DNA from: Rhizobium sp. 18055
GTDB taxonomy: Bacteria > Pseudomonadota > Alphaproteobacteria > Rhizobiales > Rhizobiaceae
DNA length: 64,000 nt
NCBI RefSeq assembly: GCF_902706285.1
Contig: NZ_CACSKD010000001.1
Location: 674,401-738,400, forward strand
Reading direction: 5' to 3'
The notes under the pieces were generated by a model. That model had not been told where the DNA came from. It worked only from the letters and a program-made list of their open reading frames with translations, and ran no database searches. Shown one piece after another: positions 38,935 through 48,078 of this stretch (position 1 is its first letter; every line of letters begins with the position of its first letter). Position numbers and translations under genes: made by a program.

Positions 38935-39655
38935 TCACAAAGGAAGATGCCTTGCTGGATAAGAAGACGGCAGCGCCGACGAGCTCGTCGACATCGCCCC
39001 AGCGGGCGGCGGGCGTGCGCTTTTCCAGCCACGAGGAAAACTCGGCATTATCGACGAGCGCCTGATTGAGCGGAGTCTTGAAGTATCCTGGCGCAATCGC
39101 GTTAACCTGGAGACCATATTTCGCCCAGTCGGCACACATGCCGCGCGTCAGGTTCTTCACCGCGCCTTTCGTCGCCGTATAAGGCGCGATCCCGGGACGG
39201 GCGAGTTCACTCTGAACGGAGGCGATGTTGATGATCTTGCCGGCGCCGCGCTTGATCATGTGGCGCGCGACGGCCTGACCGACATAGAACACGCTGGAGA
39301 TGTTCGTCTTCAGCAGCTGCTCCCAGCGGTCGGCCGGAAAGTCCTCGAGCGGCGTGCGGAACTGCATGCCGGCATTGTTGACGAGGACGTCGACCGGCCC
39401 GATCTCGCGCTCGATCCTGCCAACGCCCTCTTCGACGGCCTTGGCGTCGGTGACGTCGAAATCGGCCGACACGACGTGATGACCGGCAGCGCCGAGATCT
39501 CTTGCCGCAGCGGCGAGCTTTTCAGGATCGCGCCCGTTCAGCACGATACCGGCACCATGCTCGGCGAGTCCTCTCGCCAGGGCCAACCCTATGCCCTGCG
39601 ACGAACCGGTTACAAGGACCCTCTTTCCGGAGAGATCGAAGAGTGGATAGGTCAT
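38888..39655 (-). CDS. SDR oxidoreductase, gluconate 5-dehydrogenase-like
   Basis: 255-aa short-chain dehydrogenase. The cofactor motif TGSSQGIGLALARG is at residues about 17-30, NNAG near 92, and the catalytic Ser with YTATKGAVKN near 157-166. The overall sequence resembles gluconate 5-dehydrogenases (IdnO type), which reduce 5-ketogluconate to gluconate. It overlaps the gluconokinase gene and follows the RraA-like gene closely. The ATG at 39655 is the only good start. Confidence 0.9.
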   Translation of the reverse strand: MTYPLFDLSGKRVLVTGSSQGIGLALARGLAEHGAGIVLNGRDPEKLAAAARDLGAAGHHVVSADFDVTDAKAVEEGVGRIEREIGPVDVLVNNAGMQFRTPLEDFPADRWEQLLKTNISSVFYVGQAVARHMIKRGAGKIINIASVQSELARPGIAPYTATKGAVKNLTRGMCADWAKYGLQVNAIAPGYFKTPLNQALVDNAEFSSWLEKRTPAARWGDVDELVGAAVFLSSKASSFVNGHTLYVDGGITTCL

Positions 39656-39673
39656 TGCCTGCTCCAGATCGGC

Positions 39674-40348
39674 TCAGGCCTCGACGACCAGGCCCTTTGC
39701 CTTCAGCACGGCTTCGAGATTGGATACTTCCACCACCGACTTGCCGGCCTTGTAAGCCGCAATGTAGCCTGCTTCCGCATCCTCGCGCGCCTGCGACAGC
39801 CTTGCAACCTCGAGCGCCTCATTCTTCCTGACAACCACGAGGCCGTCCGCGTCGCCGACAATGATATCGCCCGGATTGATGATTTCGTCTCCGATGGTGA
39901 TCGGTTCGTTGGTCGCTCCGAGCGTTTCCTTCACGGTGCCCTTGATGCAAACGCTCAGAGAAAACACCGGGAAGCCAAGTTCGCGCAGCTGAACGGTGTC
40001 GCGAACGCCGGTGTCGGTGACGAGGCCGCCGATACCCTTGGCGAGGCACGCGTTTGCCAGTACGTCTCCGAAGGAGCCGGCCTCTTCGTATTCGCCGGCG
40101 GAAACGACGATGATGTCACCCGGCTGCGCATAGTTGATCGCGACCTGAAGCATGATGTTGTCGCGCGGCGCGCACTTGACGGTGAATGCCGGTCCGCACA
40201 GCTTCATGCCGTGATCGACCGGCTTGATGCGGGACGAAAGTGCGCCCTTGCGGCCCTGCGCCTCGTGGATCGTGGCAGGCGAGAACTTGGCGACAGCAGC
40301 GATCGCTTCCTTGGATGGGCGGTCGATCTTCTGGTTCAGCTTGATCAT
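39674..40348 (-). CDS. RraA-like aldolase/decarboxylase
   Basis: 224-aa member of the RraA/HMG-aldolase superfamily (4-hydroxy-4-methyl-2-oxoglutarate aldolase, oxaloacetate decarboxylase and relatives). The divalent-metal and substrate motif GGLVTDTGVRD lies near residues 117-127, and GDIIVGDADGLVVV near 180-193 is conserved. The ATG at 40348 follows a perfect AAGGAGG; the longer frame lacks such support. It is the first gene of the gluconate operon, so it may cleave or decarboxylate a related keto acid. RNase E inhibition (true RraA) is less likely in this context. Confidence 0.85.
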   Translation of the reverse strand: MIKLNQKIDRPSKEAIAAVAKFSPATIHEAQGRKGALSSRIKPVDHGMKLCGPAFTVKCAPRDNIMLQVAINYAQPGDIIVVSAGEYEEAGSFGDVLANACLAKGIGGLVTDTGVRDTVQLRELGFPVFSLSVCIKGTVKETLGATNEPITIGDEIINPGDIIVGDADGLVVVRKNEALEVARLSQAREDAEAGYIAAYKAGKSVVEVSNLEAVLKAKGLVVEA

Positions 40349-40423
40349 CGTTTTCCTCCTTGGCGGGTGGATGATTGTCGTCCCCCGATGTTGCGAGCGT
40401 TTTACCAACGCACGGATCCATCG

Positions 40424-40467
40424 CACAAATATATGTTCTCGATTTCAGCTATAACTTATCGGTATAC
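40424..40467 (-). promoter_or_regulatory. shared regulatory element, copy 1
   Basis: 44-nt AT-rich element upstream of the RraA-led operon. It shares CACAAATATAT, GCTATA and other positions in the same register with 44380-44423 upstream of the amino-acid-type binding protein. A near-palindrome CCGATAAGTTATAG lies inside when read on the minus strand. The likely binder is the LysR-type regulator at 44440. Apart from this element, 40349-40559 holds no gene. Confidence 0.6.
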
Positions 40468-40559
40468 ACAGAGATGGACGTGGCAGCCCCGCTCGACAGC
40501 AGCGCATCCGATGGTGTGAGCCAGGGAAGGCAGCCTTGATAAGGGCCATTGGCCAGCTG

Positions 40560-41303
40560 CTAGTGCAGGATCTGGCTGAGGAACAGCTTGGTGCGCTCGT
40601 GCCGCGGGTTGTCGAAGAACTCGGCCGGCGAGTTCTGCTCGACGATCTGGCCCTGGTCCATGAAGATCACCCGGTTGGCAACCTGGCGAGCGAAGCCCAT
40701 TTCATGGGTCACGCACAGCATCGTCATGCCTTCTTCGGCAAGACCGACCATCGTGTCGAGCACTTCCTTGATCATCTCAGGGTCGAGCGCCGAGGTCGGC
40801 TCGTCGAACAGCATGATCTTCGGGTTCATGCACAGCGACCGGGCGATCGCCACGCGCTGCTGCTGGCCGCCGGAGAGCTGGCCAGGATACTTGTTGGCCT
40901 GCTCGGGGATCTTGACGCGCTTGAGGAAGTGCATGGCGATCTCTTCCGCCTGCTTCTTCGGCATCTTGCGCACCCAGATCGGCGCCAGCGTGCAGTTTTC
41001 GAGAATCGTCAGGTGCGGGAAGAGGTTGAAGTGCTGGAACACCATGCCGACTTCGCGGCGCACCTCGTCGATCTTCTTCAGATCGTTGGTGAGCTCGGTG
41101 CCGTCGACGAAGATGTGGCCTTTCTGGTGTTCTTCCAGGCGGTTGATGCAGCGGATCATCGTCGACTTGCCGGAGCCCGATGGCCCGGCAATGACGATGC
41201 GCTCGCCGGTCATGATCTTCAAGTTGATGACGCGCAGCACGTGGAAATCACCGTACCATTTCTGAAGGTTGACGATATCGACGGCAGGTGTGGTGTCTGA
41301 CAT
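40560..41303 (-). CDS. polar amino acid ABC ATPase (second)
   Basis: 247-aa ATP-binding protein of the GlnQ/AapP family. Walker [10 protein letters not shown] is near residues 39-47, the signature [15 protein letters not shown] near 142-156 and Walker [16 protein letters not shown]. It is the last gene of the five-gene transporter operon, 22 nt after another complete ATPase of the same family. Two full-length ATPases may form a heterodimer, or one may serve another transporter. Confidence 0.94.
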   Translation of the reverse strand: MSDTTPAVDIVNLQKWYGDFHVLRVINLKIMTGERIVIAGPSGSGKSTMIRCINRLEEHQKGHIFVDGTELTNDLKKIDEVRREVGMVFQHFNLFPHLTILENCTLAPIWVRKMPKKQAEEIAMHFLKRVKIPEQANKYPGQLSGGQQQRVAIARSLCMNPKIMLFDEPTSALDPEMIKEVLDTMVGLAEEGMTMLCVTHEMGFARQVANRVIFMDQGQIVEQNSPAEFFDNPRHERTKLFLSQILH

Positions 41304-41325
41304 GGGCGTGATCCGGAAACGGCTG

Positions 41326-42057
41326 CTAGCGGGTGCGGTTGACTGCGGCGAGAAACGAACGAACCTCGTCCGGCGCGTCGTCGGAGAAGAACGCGGCGGG
41401 CTCCCCGTTGAACTTCAGTTCGCCTTTCTTCAGGAACCAGATCCGGTCCGACACTTCACGAGCAAAGCCCATCTCATGGGTCACGCACATCATCGTCATG
41501 CCTTCTTCGGAGAGCCTCCTGAGAAGCTTGAGAACTTCGCCGACCATCTCGGGGTCGAGCGCTGATGTCGGCTCGTCGAGGACGAGGACGCCCGGCGTTA
41601 GCACAAGCGACCGCGCGATGGCGACGCGCTGCGACTGGCCGCCGGATATGTCGGCCGGAAGCGACTTGGCGCGTTCGGCCAGCCCGACACGCGTGAGCAT
41701 CTCCATCGCTGCCGGCTCGGCCTGCTTGCGCGACTGCCCGCGAATGCGCTGCAGCGGCAGCATGACGTTTTCGAGCACGGTCAGGTGCGGGAAGAGGTTG
41801 AACTGCTGGAAGACGAAACCGATGCCGGTCCTGAGCGTGTTGACATCGACGCCGGCGGCATGAATGTCAGCGCCATCGATGGTGATCGTGCCTTCCTGGA
41901 TCGGCTCGAGCCGATTGACGGTCCGCGCCAGCGTCGATTTGCCGGAGCCCGAAGGCCCGCACAACACGACGGTGCTGCCTTTCGGCACCGTTGCCGATAT
42001 CGACGTCAGCACCCGAAGCGCGCCGAACCACTTGGACACATTGCTGAACGCGATCAT
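41326..42057 (-). CDS. polar amino acid ABC ATPase (first)
   Basis: 243-aa ATP-binding subunit. Walker [10 protein letters not shown] near residues 34-42, signature [15 protein letters not shown] (first residue Ile in place of the usual Leu) and Walker [16 protein letters not shown]. The ATG at 42057 overlaps the stop of the upstream permease (ATGA), so coupling to the permeases is tighter than for the second ATPase. It is clearly paralogous to the gene at 40560 but well diverged. Confidence 0.93.
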   Translation of the reverse strand: MIAFSNVSKWFGALRVLTSISATVPKGSTVVLCGPSGSGKSTLARTVNRLEPIQEGTITIDGADIHAAGVDVNTLRTGIGFVFQQFNLFPHLTVLENVMLPLQRIRGQSRKQAEPAAMEMLTRVGLAERAKSLPADISGGQSQRVAIARSLVLTPGVLVLDEPTSALDPEMVGEVLKLLRRLSEEGMTMMCVTHEMGFAREVSDRIWFLKKGELKFNGEPAAFFSDDAPDEVRSFLAAVNRTR

Positions 42058-42764
42058 GCCAGCGCCTCCACGACCACGCGGCCCGTTCGCTTGTTGGCGA
42101 TGCGGCGCTCGAGCCAGTTCGTCGCCTGCGACAGGCAGAAGCACAGGATGAAGTAGGTCGCGGCCAGAATGCCGAAGATCTGCAGCGGCTTGGTCACCTC
42201 GTTCGAATTCACCTGCAGCATCACGTAGGACAGCTCGGAGACTGCGATGATCGAGCCGAGCGAGCTCTCCTTGATGATCGTCGTCAGCTGGTTGATGATG
42301 CCGGGGATCACATTGAAGAGCGCCTGCGGGAGAATGACTCTGAACGTCGTCGGCACATAGCCGAGACCCAGCGCCTTCGCGGCCTCCAACTGCCCTTTCG
42401 GCAACCCCTTGATCCCGGCTGCGACGATCTCGCCGAGGTAGGCGGTCTGGTAGATCACGATGGCGACGACAAGCGTCACCGTCGCATCGATCGGAAAGCC
42501 GATCAGCATCGGCAGCGCGAAATAGGCCCAGAAGATCAGCATCAGCAACGGGATCGCCCGCACGGAATGGACGAAGCCGGCGGCGAGCTTCTGAAGCCAG
42601 ACCACGTCTCCGGTGCGCGCCAGCGCCACGAGAACGCTGCAGGGAAATGTCGCGAACAGGCTGACGAAGGAGATGATCAGCGTCAGCGCCAGACCACCGA
42701 GCTTGCCATGCGGATATTCGCCGATGAGCAGCATCAATCCATATTCTTGCAGAATTTCCAACAT
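42054..42764 (-). CDS. polar amino acid ABC permease 2
   Basis: 236-aa inner-membrane permease of the HisM/GlnP family with about five hydrophobic segments. The EAA-type loop is visible as GLPKGQLEAAKALGLGYVPT near residues 128-147. It overlaps the previous permease by one base (TAATG) and the following ATPase by 4 nt. It pairs with the permease at 42764. Confidence 0.93.
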   Translation of the reverse strand: MLEILQEYGLMLLIGEYPHGKLGGLALTLIISFVSLFATFPCSVLVALARTGDVVWLQKLAAGFVHSVRAIPLLMLIFWAYFALPMLIGFPIDATVTLVVAIVIYQTAYLGEIVAAGIKGLPKGQLEAAKALGLGYVPTTFRVILPQALFNVIPGIINQLTTIIKESSLGSIIAVSELSYVMLQVNSNEVTKPLQIFGILAATYFILCFCLSQATNWLERRIANKRTGRVVVEALA

Positions 42765-43462
42765 TACTTGACCCGCAACTGGAAGCGCTTTTCGAGCAGG
42801 GACGAGACCGACATGATCGCGAAGGAAATCGCCATGTAGATTACCGTGGCCACCCCGTAGGCTTCGAAGATCCGGAAGGATTGCTCCTCCACATACCGCG
42901 CCTGATAGGAGAGTTCAGCGACACCGATGGCTGCACCAAGGCTGGTCGCCTTGAACAGGATCAGTGTCTGGCCGAGCAATGCCGGCAAGGCGAGCCGCCA
43001 GGCCTGCGGCAGGATCACCCACCGCATAGCCCCGAGATAGGTCAGGCCGATCGACCTTGCCGCCTCCATCTGCGCCGGATGAATCGAACGCAACCCGCTG
43101 CGGAAATCTTCCGACATGTAGGCGGCCTTGTTTAGGGCCAGAGCGACGATCGCGTAACCCATCTCCGCGCCGATATCGTTGAGGAAATCATTGATGCTGT
43201 CCGGCAGGATGACGGCAAAGCCGAAATACCAAACGAAGAGCTGGATCAGGATCGGCACATTGCGATGGTACTCGACAAAGGCCGCGACCAGAAAGTTGGC
43301 CGGCTTGAATTCGGTTGCCCGAACGATGGTCAGGACGATCGCTAGGACCAGTCCGAAAACCCAGGAGACAACGAAAAGGATCAGCGTTGTCTCCAGGCCC
43401 TGCAGGATCATGTCGAGATACTGGCCCTGCAGGACCTTGCCGAAGTCGAGTTGGTAACCCAT
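42764..43462 (-). CDS. polar amino acid ABC permease 1
   Basis: 232-aa inner-membrane permease of the same family. The EAA loop reads GLRSIHPAQMEAARSIGLTY near residues 123-142, followed by the usual ILPQAWRLALPALL segment. It lies 20 nt after the binding-protein gene. Forms the transmembrane heterodimer with the next gene. Confidence 0.93.
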   Translation of the reverse strand: MGYQLDFGKVLQGQYLDMILQGLETTLILFVVSWVFGLVLAIVLTIVRATEFKPANFLVAAFVEYHRNVPILIQLFVWYFGFAVILPDSINDFLNDIGAEMGYAIVALALNKAAYMSEDFRSGLRSIHPAQMEAARSIGLTYLGAMRWVILPQAWRLALPALLGQTLILFKATSLGAAIGVAELSYQARYVEEQSFRIFEAYGVATVIYMAISFAIMSVSSLLEKRFQLRVK

Positions 43463-43482
43463 GCAATGAGGTCCTGGTCAGA

Positions 43483-44319
43483 TCAGTTGGTAAACCAGGT
43501 TTCCTGCGGCTTACCGAATTCAAACTTGCGCGTCGACTTCAGGTCCGAGTCCTTCCCGAGCCACTTGTCGTAGAGCTTCTGTCCCTCGCCCGAGGTTTCA
43601 AGCTGCGCCAGGAAGTCGTTCGCGGCCTTGACCAGTTCGGGCGATCCCTTGCGGAACGCGAAGCCCGACGGCATGGACAGGAGCGGCTCCTCCAGGAAGC
43701 GCAGCGCCTTGATGCCGTCGCCGGCATTGCGCTCGACGGCCTTGCCTTCGGAGTAGCGATAAACGGTCGCCTTTACCTTGCCCTGCTGGAGGGCGAGGAA
43801 CGATGCAGCGCTCGTTTCGAATGACAGGACGCGGGCGTCGGGTAGCCGCTTTTCGGTCAACGGGATAAGGACGGAGCCCTTGACGAGACCGATGCGCTGA
43901 CCCGAGAGGTCATCGACCTTCTTGATGTCGGACTGATCGAGAACCACGAAGTTGAAGTCTTCAGCGATATATGCGCCGCTGAAGTCCACCTGCTCGGCGC
44001 GCTCCTTGCTGTAGCTGAGCAGCGAGGCGAGTACATCGACGCGGCCCTGAACCAGTTCGGCCATGCGCGTCTGCGGCGAAACCGCGACAAGCTCGGCAGT
44101 GACGCCGATCGACTGGGCAAACTGCCGGCAAATGTCGATTTCATAGCCGGCCGGCTCGCGCGACTTGGGATCCTGAAAACCGAGCGGCGGTGAGTTCGTC
44201 AGAACGCCGCAGGTGATCTTCCCCGCCTTTTTCACATCGTCCAACTGGTTGGCGGAAACGGAATGGGTCAGCGCTGCAATTCCGATAACGGAAGCGGCAA
44301 GCAGTCTCGCAAAGCTCAT
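43483..44319 (-). CDS. family 3 substrate-binding protein
   Basis: 278-aa periplasmic binding protein of the amino-acid (SBP_bac_3) type. A signal peptide spans residues 1-23 (ends VSA-NQ). The mature protein has AGYEIDICRQFAQSIGV near 78-94, RMAELVQGRVDVLASLLSYS near 105-124 and GVLTNSPPLGF near 38-48, the typical ligand-binding elements. AGGAGG precedes the ATG. It is divergent from a LysR gene across the shared element. Co-location with ketogluconate genes raises the possibility of an amino-sugar acid ligand, which is only a suggestion. Confidence 0.92.
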   Translation of the reverse strand: MSFARLLAASVIGIAALTHSVSANQLDDVKKAGKITCGVLTNSPPLGFQDPKSREPAGYEIDICRQFAQSIGVTAELVAVSPQTRMAELVQGRVDVLASLLSYSKERAEQVDFSGAYIAEDFNFVVLDQSDIKKVDDLSGQRIGLVKGSVLIPLTEKRLPDARVLSFETSAASFLALQQGKVKATVYRYSEGKAVERNAGDGIKALRFLEEPLLSMPSGFAFRKGSPELVKAANDFLAQLETSGEGQKLYDKWLGKDSDLKSTRKFEFGKPQETWFTN

Positions 44320-44379
44320 GATGTCCTCCTACAGAGCGTCCTCTCGCTGGCTACTCGTTTATGCCGCTTGCGCTATTCT

Positions 44380-44423
44380 CACAAATATATATTGGAGATG
44401 GCGGCTATAGATATTCGTTATGG
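44380..44423 (-). promoter_or_regulatory. shared regulatory element, copy 2
   Basis: 44-nt AT-rich element between the divergent binding-protein and LysR genes, aligned without gaps to 40424-40467 and identical at most positions of CACAAATATAT, GCTATA and the distal TTCG/TATCG region. It is positioned to control the transporter operon and the LysR gene itself. Confidence 0.6.
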
Positions 44424-44439
44424 AGGCATAGCAGAGAGC

Positions 44440-45372
44440 GTGGCACTCGATCTCCTGAAGCTGCGATATTTCTCCAAGATTGCAGAGTTTGGTTCGTTCA
44501 CGCGCGCGGCACATGAGCTGGGCGTCGCCCAACCTGCGCTCAGCCTACATATGCGCTCGCTCGAGGAGCAGCTTTCCGTGCAGCTGCTGACGCGCACACC
44601 GCGTGGCGTGGTGGTGACGGAAGCCGGCACGACGCTTCTGACGCACACGCAGGCGATCCTCAAGGCTCTAGATCAGGCGGAAGCGGCAACCAAGGAGCAG
44701 GCGAAAAACCCAACCGGCGACGTGTCCCTCGGCGTTCTTGCATCGATAGCCCCCTTGATCGCCGTCCCCATTCTGAAGATCTGCGAGGCACGCTTCCCGA
44801 AGATCCGGCTGAAGATCAGCGAAGGGGACAGCCAGACCTTGCGTGCGTCCATCGAGACGAAGGCACATGATCTCGCCGTCAATCTCGGCGAGGTCGCCCG
44901 TCCGACCGCGTTTCCGCTGTTCGACGAGATGCTCTACGCCGTCGGCCCGGCTGGACATTTCAGCCAGGGCGGCTCCCCCATTTCGATCAGCCAGGCACTC
45001 GAACTTCCGCTCATTCTCCCGACCCGCCGCCACGGCATCCGTATCCTGCTTGAACGCGAGGCGCTCATCCTTGCACAGGCGATCAACCTCGTTCGGGAAA
45101 TCGAAGGTCTGTCGAGCACCAAGGCCGCCATCCGCGCCGGGTTCGGATTTACCGTACTCGGGCGCGGGGCGATCTTCGAAGATTCCGTGAAGGGCGATCT
45201 GTCGGCGCTGCCACTTGCCGGCAAGGGCTATACGCGTCGCCTGGTTCTCGACAGCCCGGTCGATCATCCCCAGACAAAGGCCGTCATCGAGGTCCGGAAC
45301 ATCCTGCTTGAGGTCGTGCGCGAGCTCGGCGAACAAGGAAACTGGTCCTGCATTCAAGCCGAGCAGAAATGA
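44440..45372 (+). CDS. LysR-family transcriptional regulator
   Basis: 310-aa regulator. The helix-turn-helix covers residues about 4-62 (FSKIAEFGSFTRAAHELGVA, then QPALSLHMRSLEEQL), followed by an effector-binding domain. I chose the GTG at 44440, with GGAGG 13 nt before it, because the alternative ATG at 44398 would put coding sequence over the shared regulatory element and has its ribosome site too close. It probably controls both minus-strand operons (transporter and gluconate). Effector unknown. Confidence 0.9.
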   Translation: MALDLLKLRYFSKIAEFGSFTRAAHELGVAQPALSLHMRSLEEQLSVQLLTRTPRGVVVTEAGTTLLTHTQAILKALDQAEAATKEQAKNPTGDVSLGVLASIAPLIAVPILKICEARFPKIRLKISEGDSQTLRASIETKAHDLAVNLGEVARPTAFPLFDEMLYAVGPAGHFSQGGSPISISQALELPLILPTRRHGIRILLEREALILAQAINLVREIEGLSSTKAAIRAGFGFTVLGRGAIFEDSVKGDLSALPLAGKGYTRRLVLDSPVDHPQTKAVIEVRNILLEVVRELGEQGNWSCIQAEQK

Positions 45373-45397
45373 TATCGCTGTTCAGTCCGGTAAACGC

Positions 45398-45426
45398 CGA
45401 TACGGCAGGGAGTACCTGCCGTATCG
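45398..45426 (+). terminator. hairpin after LysR gene
   Basis: CGATACGGCAGG, five-base loop GAGTA, CCTGCCGTATCG: a perfect 12-bp stem 25 nt after the LysR stop. There is no T-tract, so termination strength is uncertain. Between it and the IS21 end, a minus-strand 26-codon tail ending at 45472 may be the C-terminus of a lost gene. Confidence 0.6.
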
Positions 45427-45630
45427 CAATCGTAAATCAAGCCGAACGTTATATGGACAGAGCCGCGTCGCTCAGGGGATCGGATCGAACTTCAGTTCGG
45501 AGAGCGGAACGACCTTGTCGGTGCGCGTCATCTTGTACTCGGTGCTCGGCCCGAGCCTTTGCTCGCGCGCTCAGGAATTCGACATATCGTTGCCGAGGCT
45601 CCTCGCTTTCAAACCAGATCAGATCCATGT

Positions 45631-46062
45631 CTGTTGATTTCCACTGAGAAGTGACCCGGCATTTCCACCGAGATTTGACCCGCCTTTTATGTATGTTTCG
45701 GGTCTGGTGTCGGGTCAAGTTCCTGTTTTTCTCCTTTTTGGTTTTCGGGTCGTGGGCTGAGCTGTTCTTGAACCGGAAGCTATCGTTTCCGGTTCAAGGA
45801 TGTGGCAGTGATGCGTGAGGCGGTCGAGCAGAGCGGTCGTCATCTTGGCATCGCCGAAGACGCTGGCCCATTCGCTGAAGCTGAGGTTGGTGGTGATGAT
45901 TACGCTGGTGCGCTCGTAGAGTTTACTCAGCAGATGGAACAGCAGTGCGCCGCCAGATGCGCTGAACGGCAGGTAGCCCAGCTCATCGAGAATGACGAGA
46001 TCGGAATGGGCAAGCCGACCGGCGATCTGTCCTGAGCGACCCTGGGCTTTCTCCAGTTCGAG
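45631..46062 (-). mobile_element. IS21-family remnant
   Basis: Right-end fragment of an IS21-family element. The outer end TGTTGATTTCCACTGAGAAG at 45631 is followed by a second related repeat (ATTTCCACCGAGATTTGACC), the multiple-terminal-repeat arrangement of IS21 ends. Inside lies the 3' part of istB. The remainder of the element is missing where the IS5-family copy begins at 46063, so it cannot move on its own. Confidence 0.8.
45715..46062 (-). pseudogene. istB: truncated istB (IS21 helper ATPase)
   Basis: C-terminal about 115 codons of the IS21 transposition helper. Walker [13 protein letters not shown], then [20 protein letters not shown] and [20 protein letters not shown], are diagnostic. 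The N-terminal half with Walker A is gone, cut at the IS5-family end. The gene's first half is not on the far side of that IS, so this is not a simple insertion. Confidence 0.88.
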
Positions 46063-47189
46063 GGCGTTGGTGCGGGGATCAGCAAATGTGCGGAAGTCGG
46101 TCTTTGATGGGCCGATTATTTGGCTGCTCCCGTCGATGCTTGGCAACGAACGGATTTCGGGCGTCCGCAGGCGAGCATTCGGTTAAGGATGGCGACGCCG
46201 ATCGCAGCTTCAGTCTGCTGCGCGCGGAATGAACGAGCACGGAGCCGCGGACCGATGACGCCCTTGTATCGACCCATCGCGGTTTCAACCAAAGCTCGTT
46301 TGCCATAGCCGGTAGATGCCTGCCATTTCAGCCGACCATCTGCCTGCATGGCGGCAATGTGGTCGTCTCTCTGACAGGACGCTTGGGCGGTGGGCCGTTC
46401 AACGGCGTTCGAGCGCGGCGGAATGACGATCTTGGCGCTTGGGCTGTGAAGCAGGACAGCGTCATAGGTGGGAGTGCCGTCATAGGCGCCATCGGCAGTG
46501 AGCTGGCCGATCTCATCATCGATCTGATCCAGTAAAGGCTCCAGCTGCGAGGCATCGCCGGTGTCCTGATCTGTCAGGCTATGTGCAATGATCTCGCCAC
46601 TGTCGGCATCAACAGCCAGATGCAGCTTTCGCCAGCCACGGCGGGACTTTACGCTATGCTTCTCCTCGAGCCATTGGCCCGCGCCATAGATCTTCAACCC
46701 GGTACTGTCGACCAGAACGTGAATGGGGCCGCCCGCCACATGCTGCCGGTCGTTGCTTCTGGCCGATGGCTTCCAGGTTCTGGCCCTTCGGCTCAGCGTG
46801 GTGTAATCCGGCACAGCCAAATCCAATCCCATCATGTCAAGCACCGAACTTACAAGCCCTTCGCTCTGGCGCAAACGCAATCCGAATACCATGCCCAGCA
46901 TCAGAGCAGTTTCGATCGCAAGATCCGAATAGAGAGGCTGGCCACCACGCGTCTTGCGACGTGGGGCTGCCCAACCTGCCAACGCTTGCGGCGTTATCCA
47001 AAGGGTTAAACTGCCACGGCGGCGAAGGCCCGCCTCATACTCCGCCCAGTTCGTCACCCTGAACTTCATTTTACCGATGTGATGACGGCGGGCGGCGTTA
47101 TGCTTATGCGGCATGCTGGATCAATCTTGCTATTTTCGATCGTAGCCCCATAGTTGGAAAACGTTCAAATTGATCCCCGCACCAACGCC
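46063..47189 (-). mobile_element. IS5-family element, copy 1
   Basis: About 1127 bp. Terminal inverted repeats begin GGCGTTGGTGCGGGGATC on the left and end with its complement at 47189. It contains one transposase gene. The flanks are IS21 debris on the left and an MFS fragment on the right, and I see no short target duplication. The second copy at 61382-62507 is 1126 bp with near-identical ends. Confidence 0.85.
46116..47114 (-). CDS. IS5-family transposase, copy 1
   Basis: 332-aa DDE transposase. It begins [18 protein letters not shown]; catalytic regions are [15 protein letters not shown] near residue 133, [12 protein letters not shown] near 195 and a late E in [15 protein letters not shown] near 285. 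The frame is intact, so it may be active. It is roughly 80% similar to the copy at 61435 by eye, so the two are related but separate elements. Confidence 0.92.
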   Translation of the reverse strand: MPHKHNAARRHHIGKMKFRVTNWAEYEAGLRRRGSLTLWITPQALAGWAAPRRKTRGGQPLYSDLAIETALMLGMVFGLRLRQSEGLVSSVLDMMGLDLAVPDYTTLSRRARTWKPSARSNDRQHVAGGPIHVLVDSTGLKIYGAGQWLEEKHSVKSRRGWRKLHLAVDADSGEIIAHSLTDQDTGDASQLEPLLDQIDDEIGQLTADGAYDGTPTYDAVLLHSPSAKIVIPPRSNAVERPTAQASCQRDDHIAAMQADGRLKWQASTGYGKRALVETAMGRYKGVIGPRLRARSFRAQQTEAAIGVAILNRMLACGRPKSVRCQASTGAAK

Positions 47190-47719
47190 CTGGCTTTGTC
47201 GTTCTCGCTGCTGGCACGGCCGTTCACCGAACTCTTCCCGGCGCTGGCAGGCGGCACCTTCAAGGGCGGTCCCGATACGCTTGGCCTGTTGATGGCGGCG
47301 CAGGGTGCGGGCGCGCTGTTCGGTGCCGGCTGGATGCTCCGGAAGCGGGCGACGGGAGCGCTGGTGAGGGTCACCTTTGCCGCCGCCCTCGGCATCGCCA
47401 TTTCGCTCATCGCCTTTTCAGCGACCGGCACGTCCGGTCTCGCGCTGCCTTTGATCGCTCTCGCCGGGTTGTTTCACGTCATCTGCAATATCGGCATGCA
47501 AACCATGGCGCAGACAATGAGCGAACCGGCCATGCGCGGCCGCGTGCTGGCGCTCTACAATCTCGTTTTCCGCGCCGCCCCGGCACTGGGTGCATTCCTG
47601 ATTGGCTTTGCCGGCCATTGGTTCGACCTACAGGTTTTGGCCTTGCCGCCGGCGCCTTGCTGCTCGGCATCATCGCGTTCATGCCATCGGTCAGGCGCGT
47701 CTACTTTGCTGAGCACTGA
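47190..47719 (+). pseudogene. 5'-truncated, frameshifted MFS transporter
   Basis: C-terminal part of a major facilitator permease (enterobactin-exporter-like group). It enters from the IS end reading ALALSFSLLARPFTELFPAL and continues through hydrophobic segments to GFAGHWFDLQ near 47632. A frameshift follows; two bases over, the expected FGLAAGALLLGIIAF and VRRVYFAEH read on to a stop at 47717-47719. Both the missing N-terminal half and the frameshift make it inactive. Confidence 0.85.
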
Positions 47720-48078
47720 TCCGATAATCGATAGTGCCACCACATTGCGCCCTCAGTTGCAGTGGCACCAGATGGTACAATGGGTTGCGGCTTCAGATAC
47801 ACCAGAAGATCACTTCCGTTCGCCGTCCCGGAACCTGCCCATTATCCAGGAAGCATGGATGATGCGCCTCTCGACAGATCGAAATTCCGGTCGTGCAAAA
47901 AGTTGGAGAACCAAGCGAATGGTTGGCCACGACCGACGTTCCCGCCTCCCTCGCAGAAGTCGTCCCGCTCGCACCTCCACCACAGGTTATTGTCGCCAGC
48001 ACTCTGGCGCCAGCGACAAATGGTCGATGCGATAGTCTGCACAAGGCACTCCATACATCCACTGTCGACTTGAGGTTA
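47720..48078. other. intergenic, no supported gene
   Basis: About 360 nt between the MFS remnant and the end of the minus-strand monooxygenase operon. Short ORFs overlap on both strands without start signals or domains. No clear terminator. Confidence 0.4.

Noticed and set aside
39260..40519. 419-codon plus-strand ORF
   Set aside because: Antisense to the SDR and RraA-like genes, which carry clear motifs and strong ribosome binding sites.
45449..45718. 89-codon minus-strand ORF across the IS21 end
   Set aside because: It is a chance fusion of IS terminal repeats with flanking DNA; at most its last part, in another frame, is a lost gene's tail.
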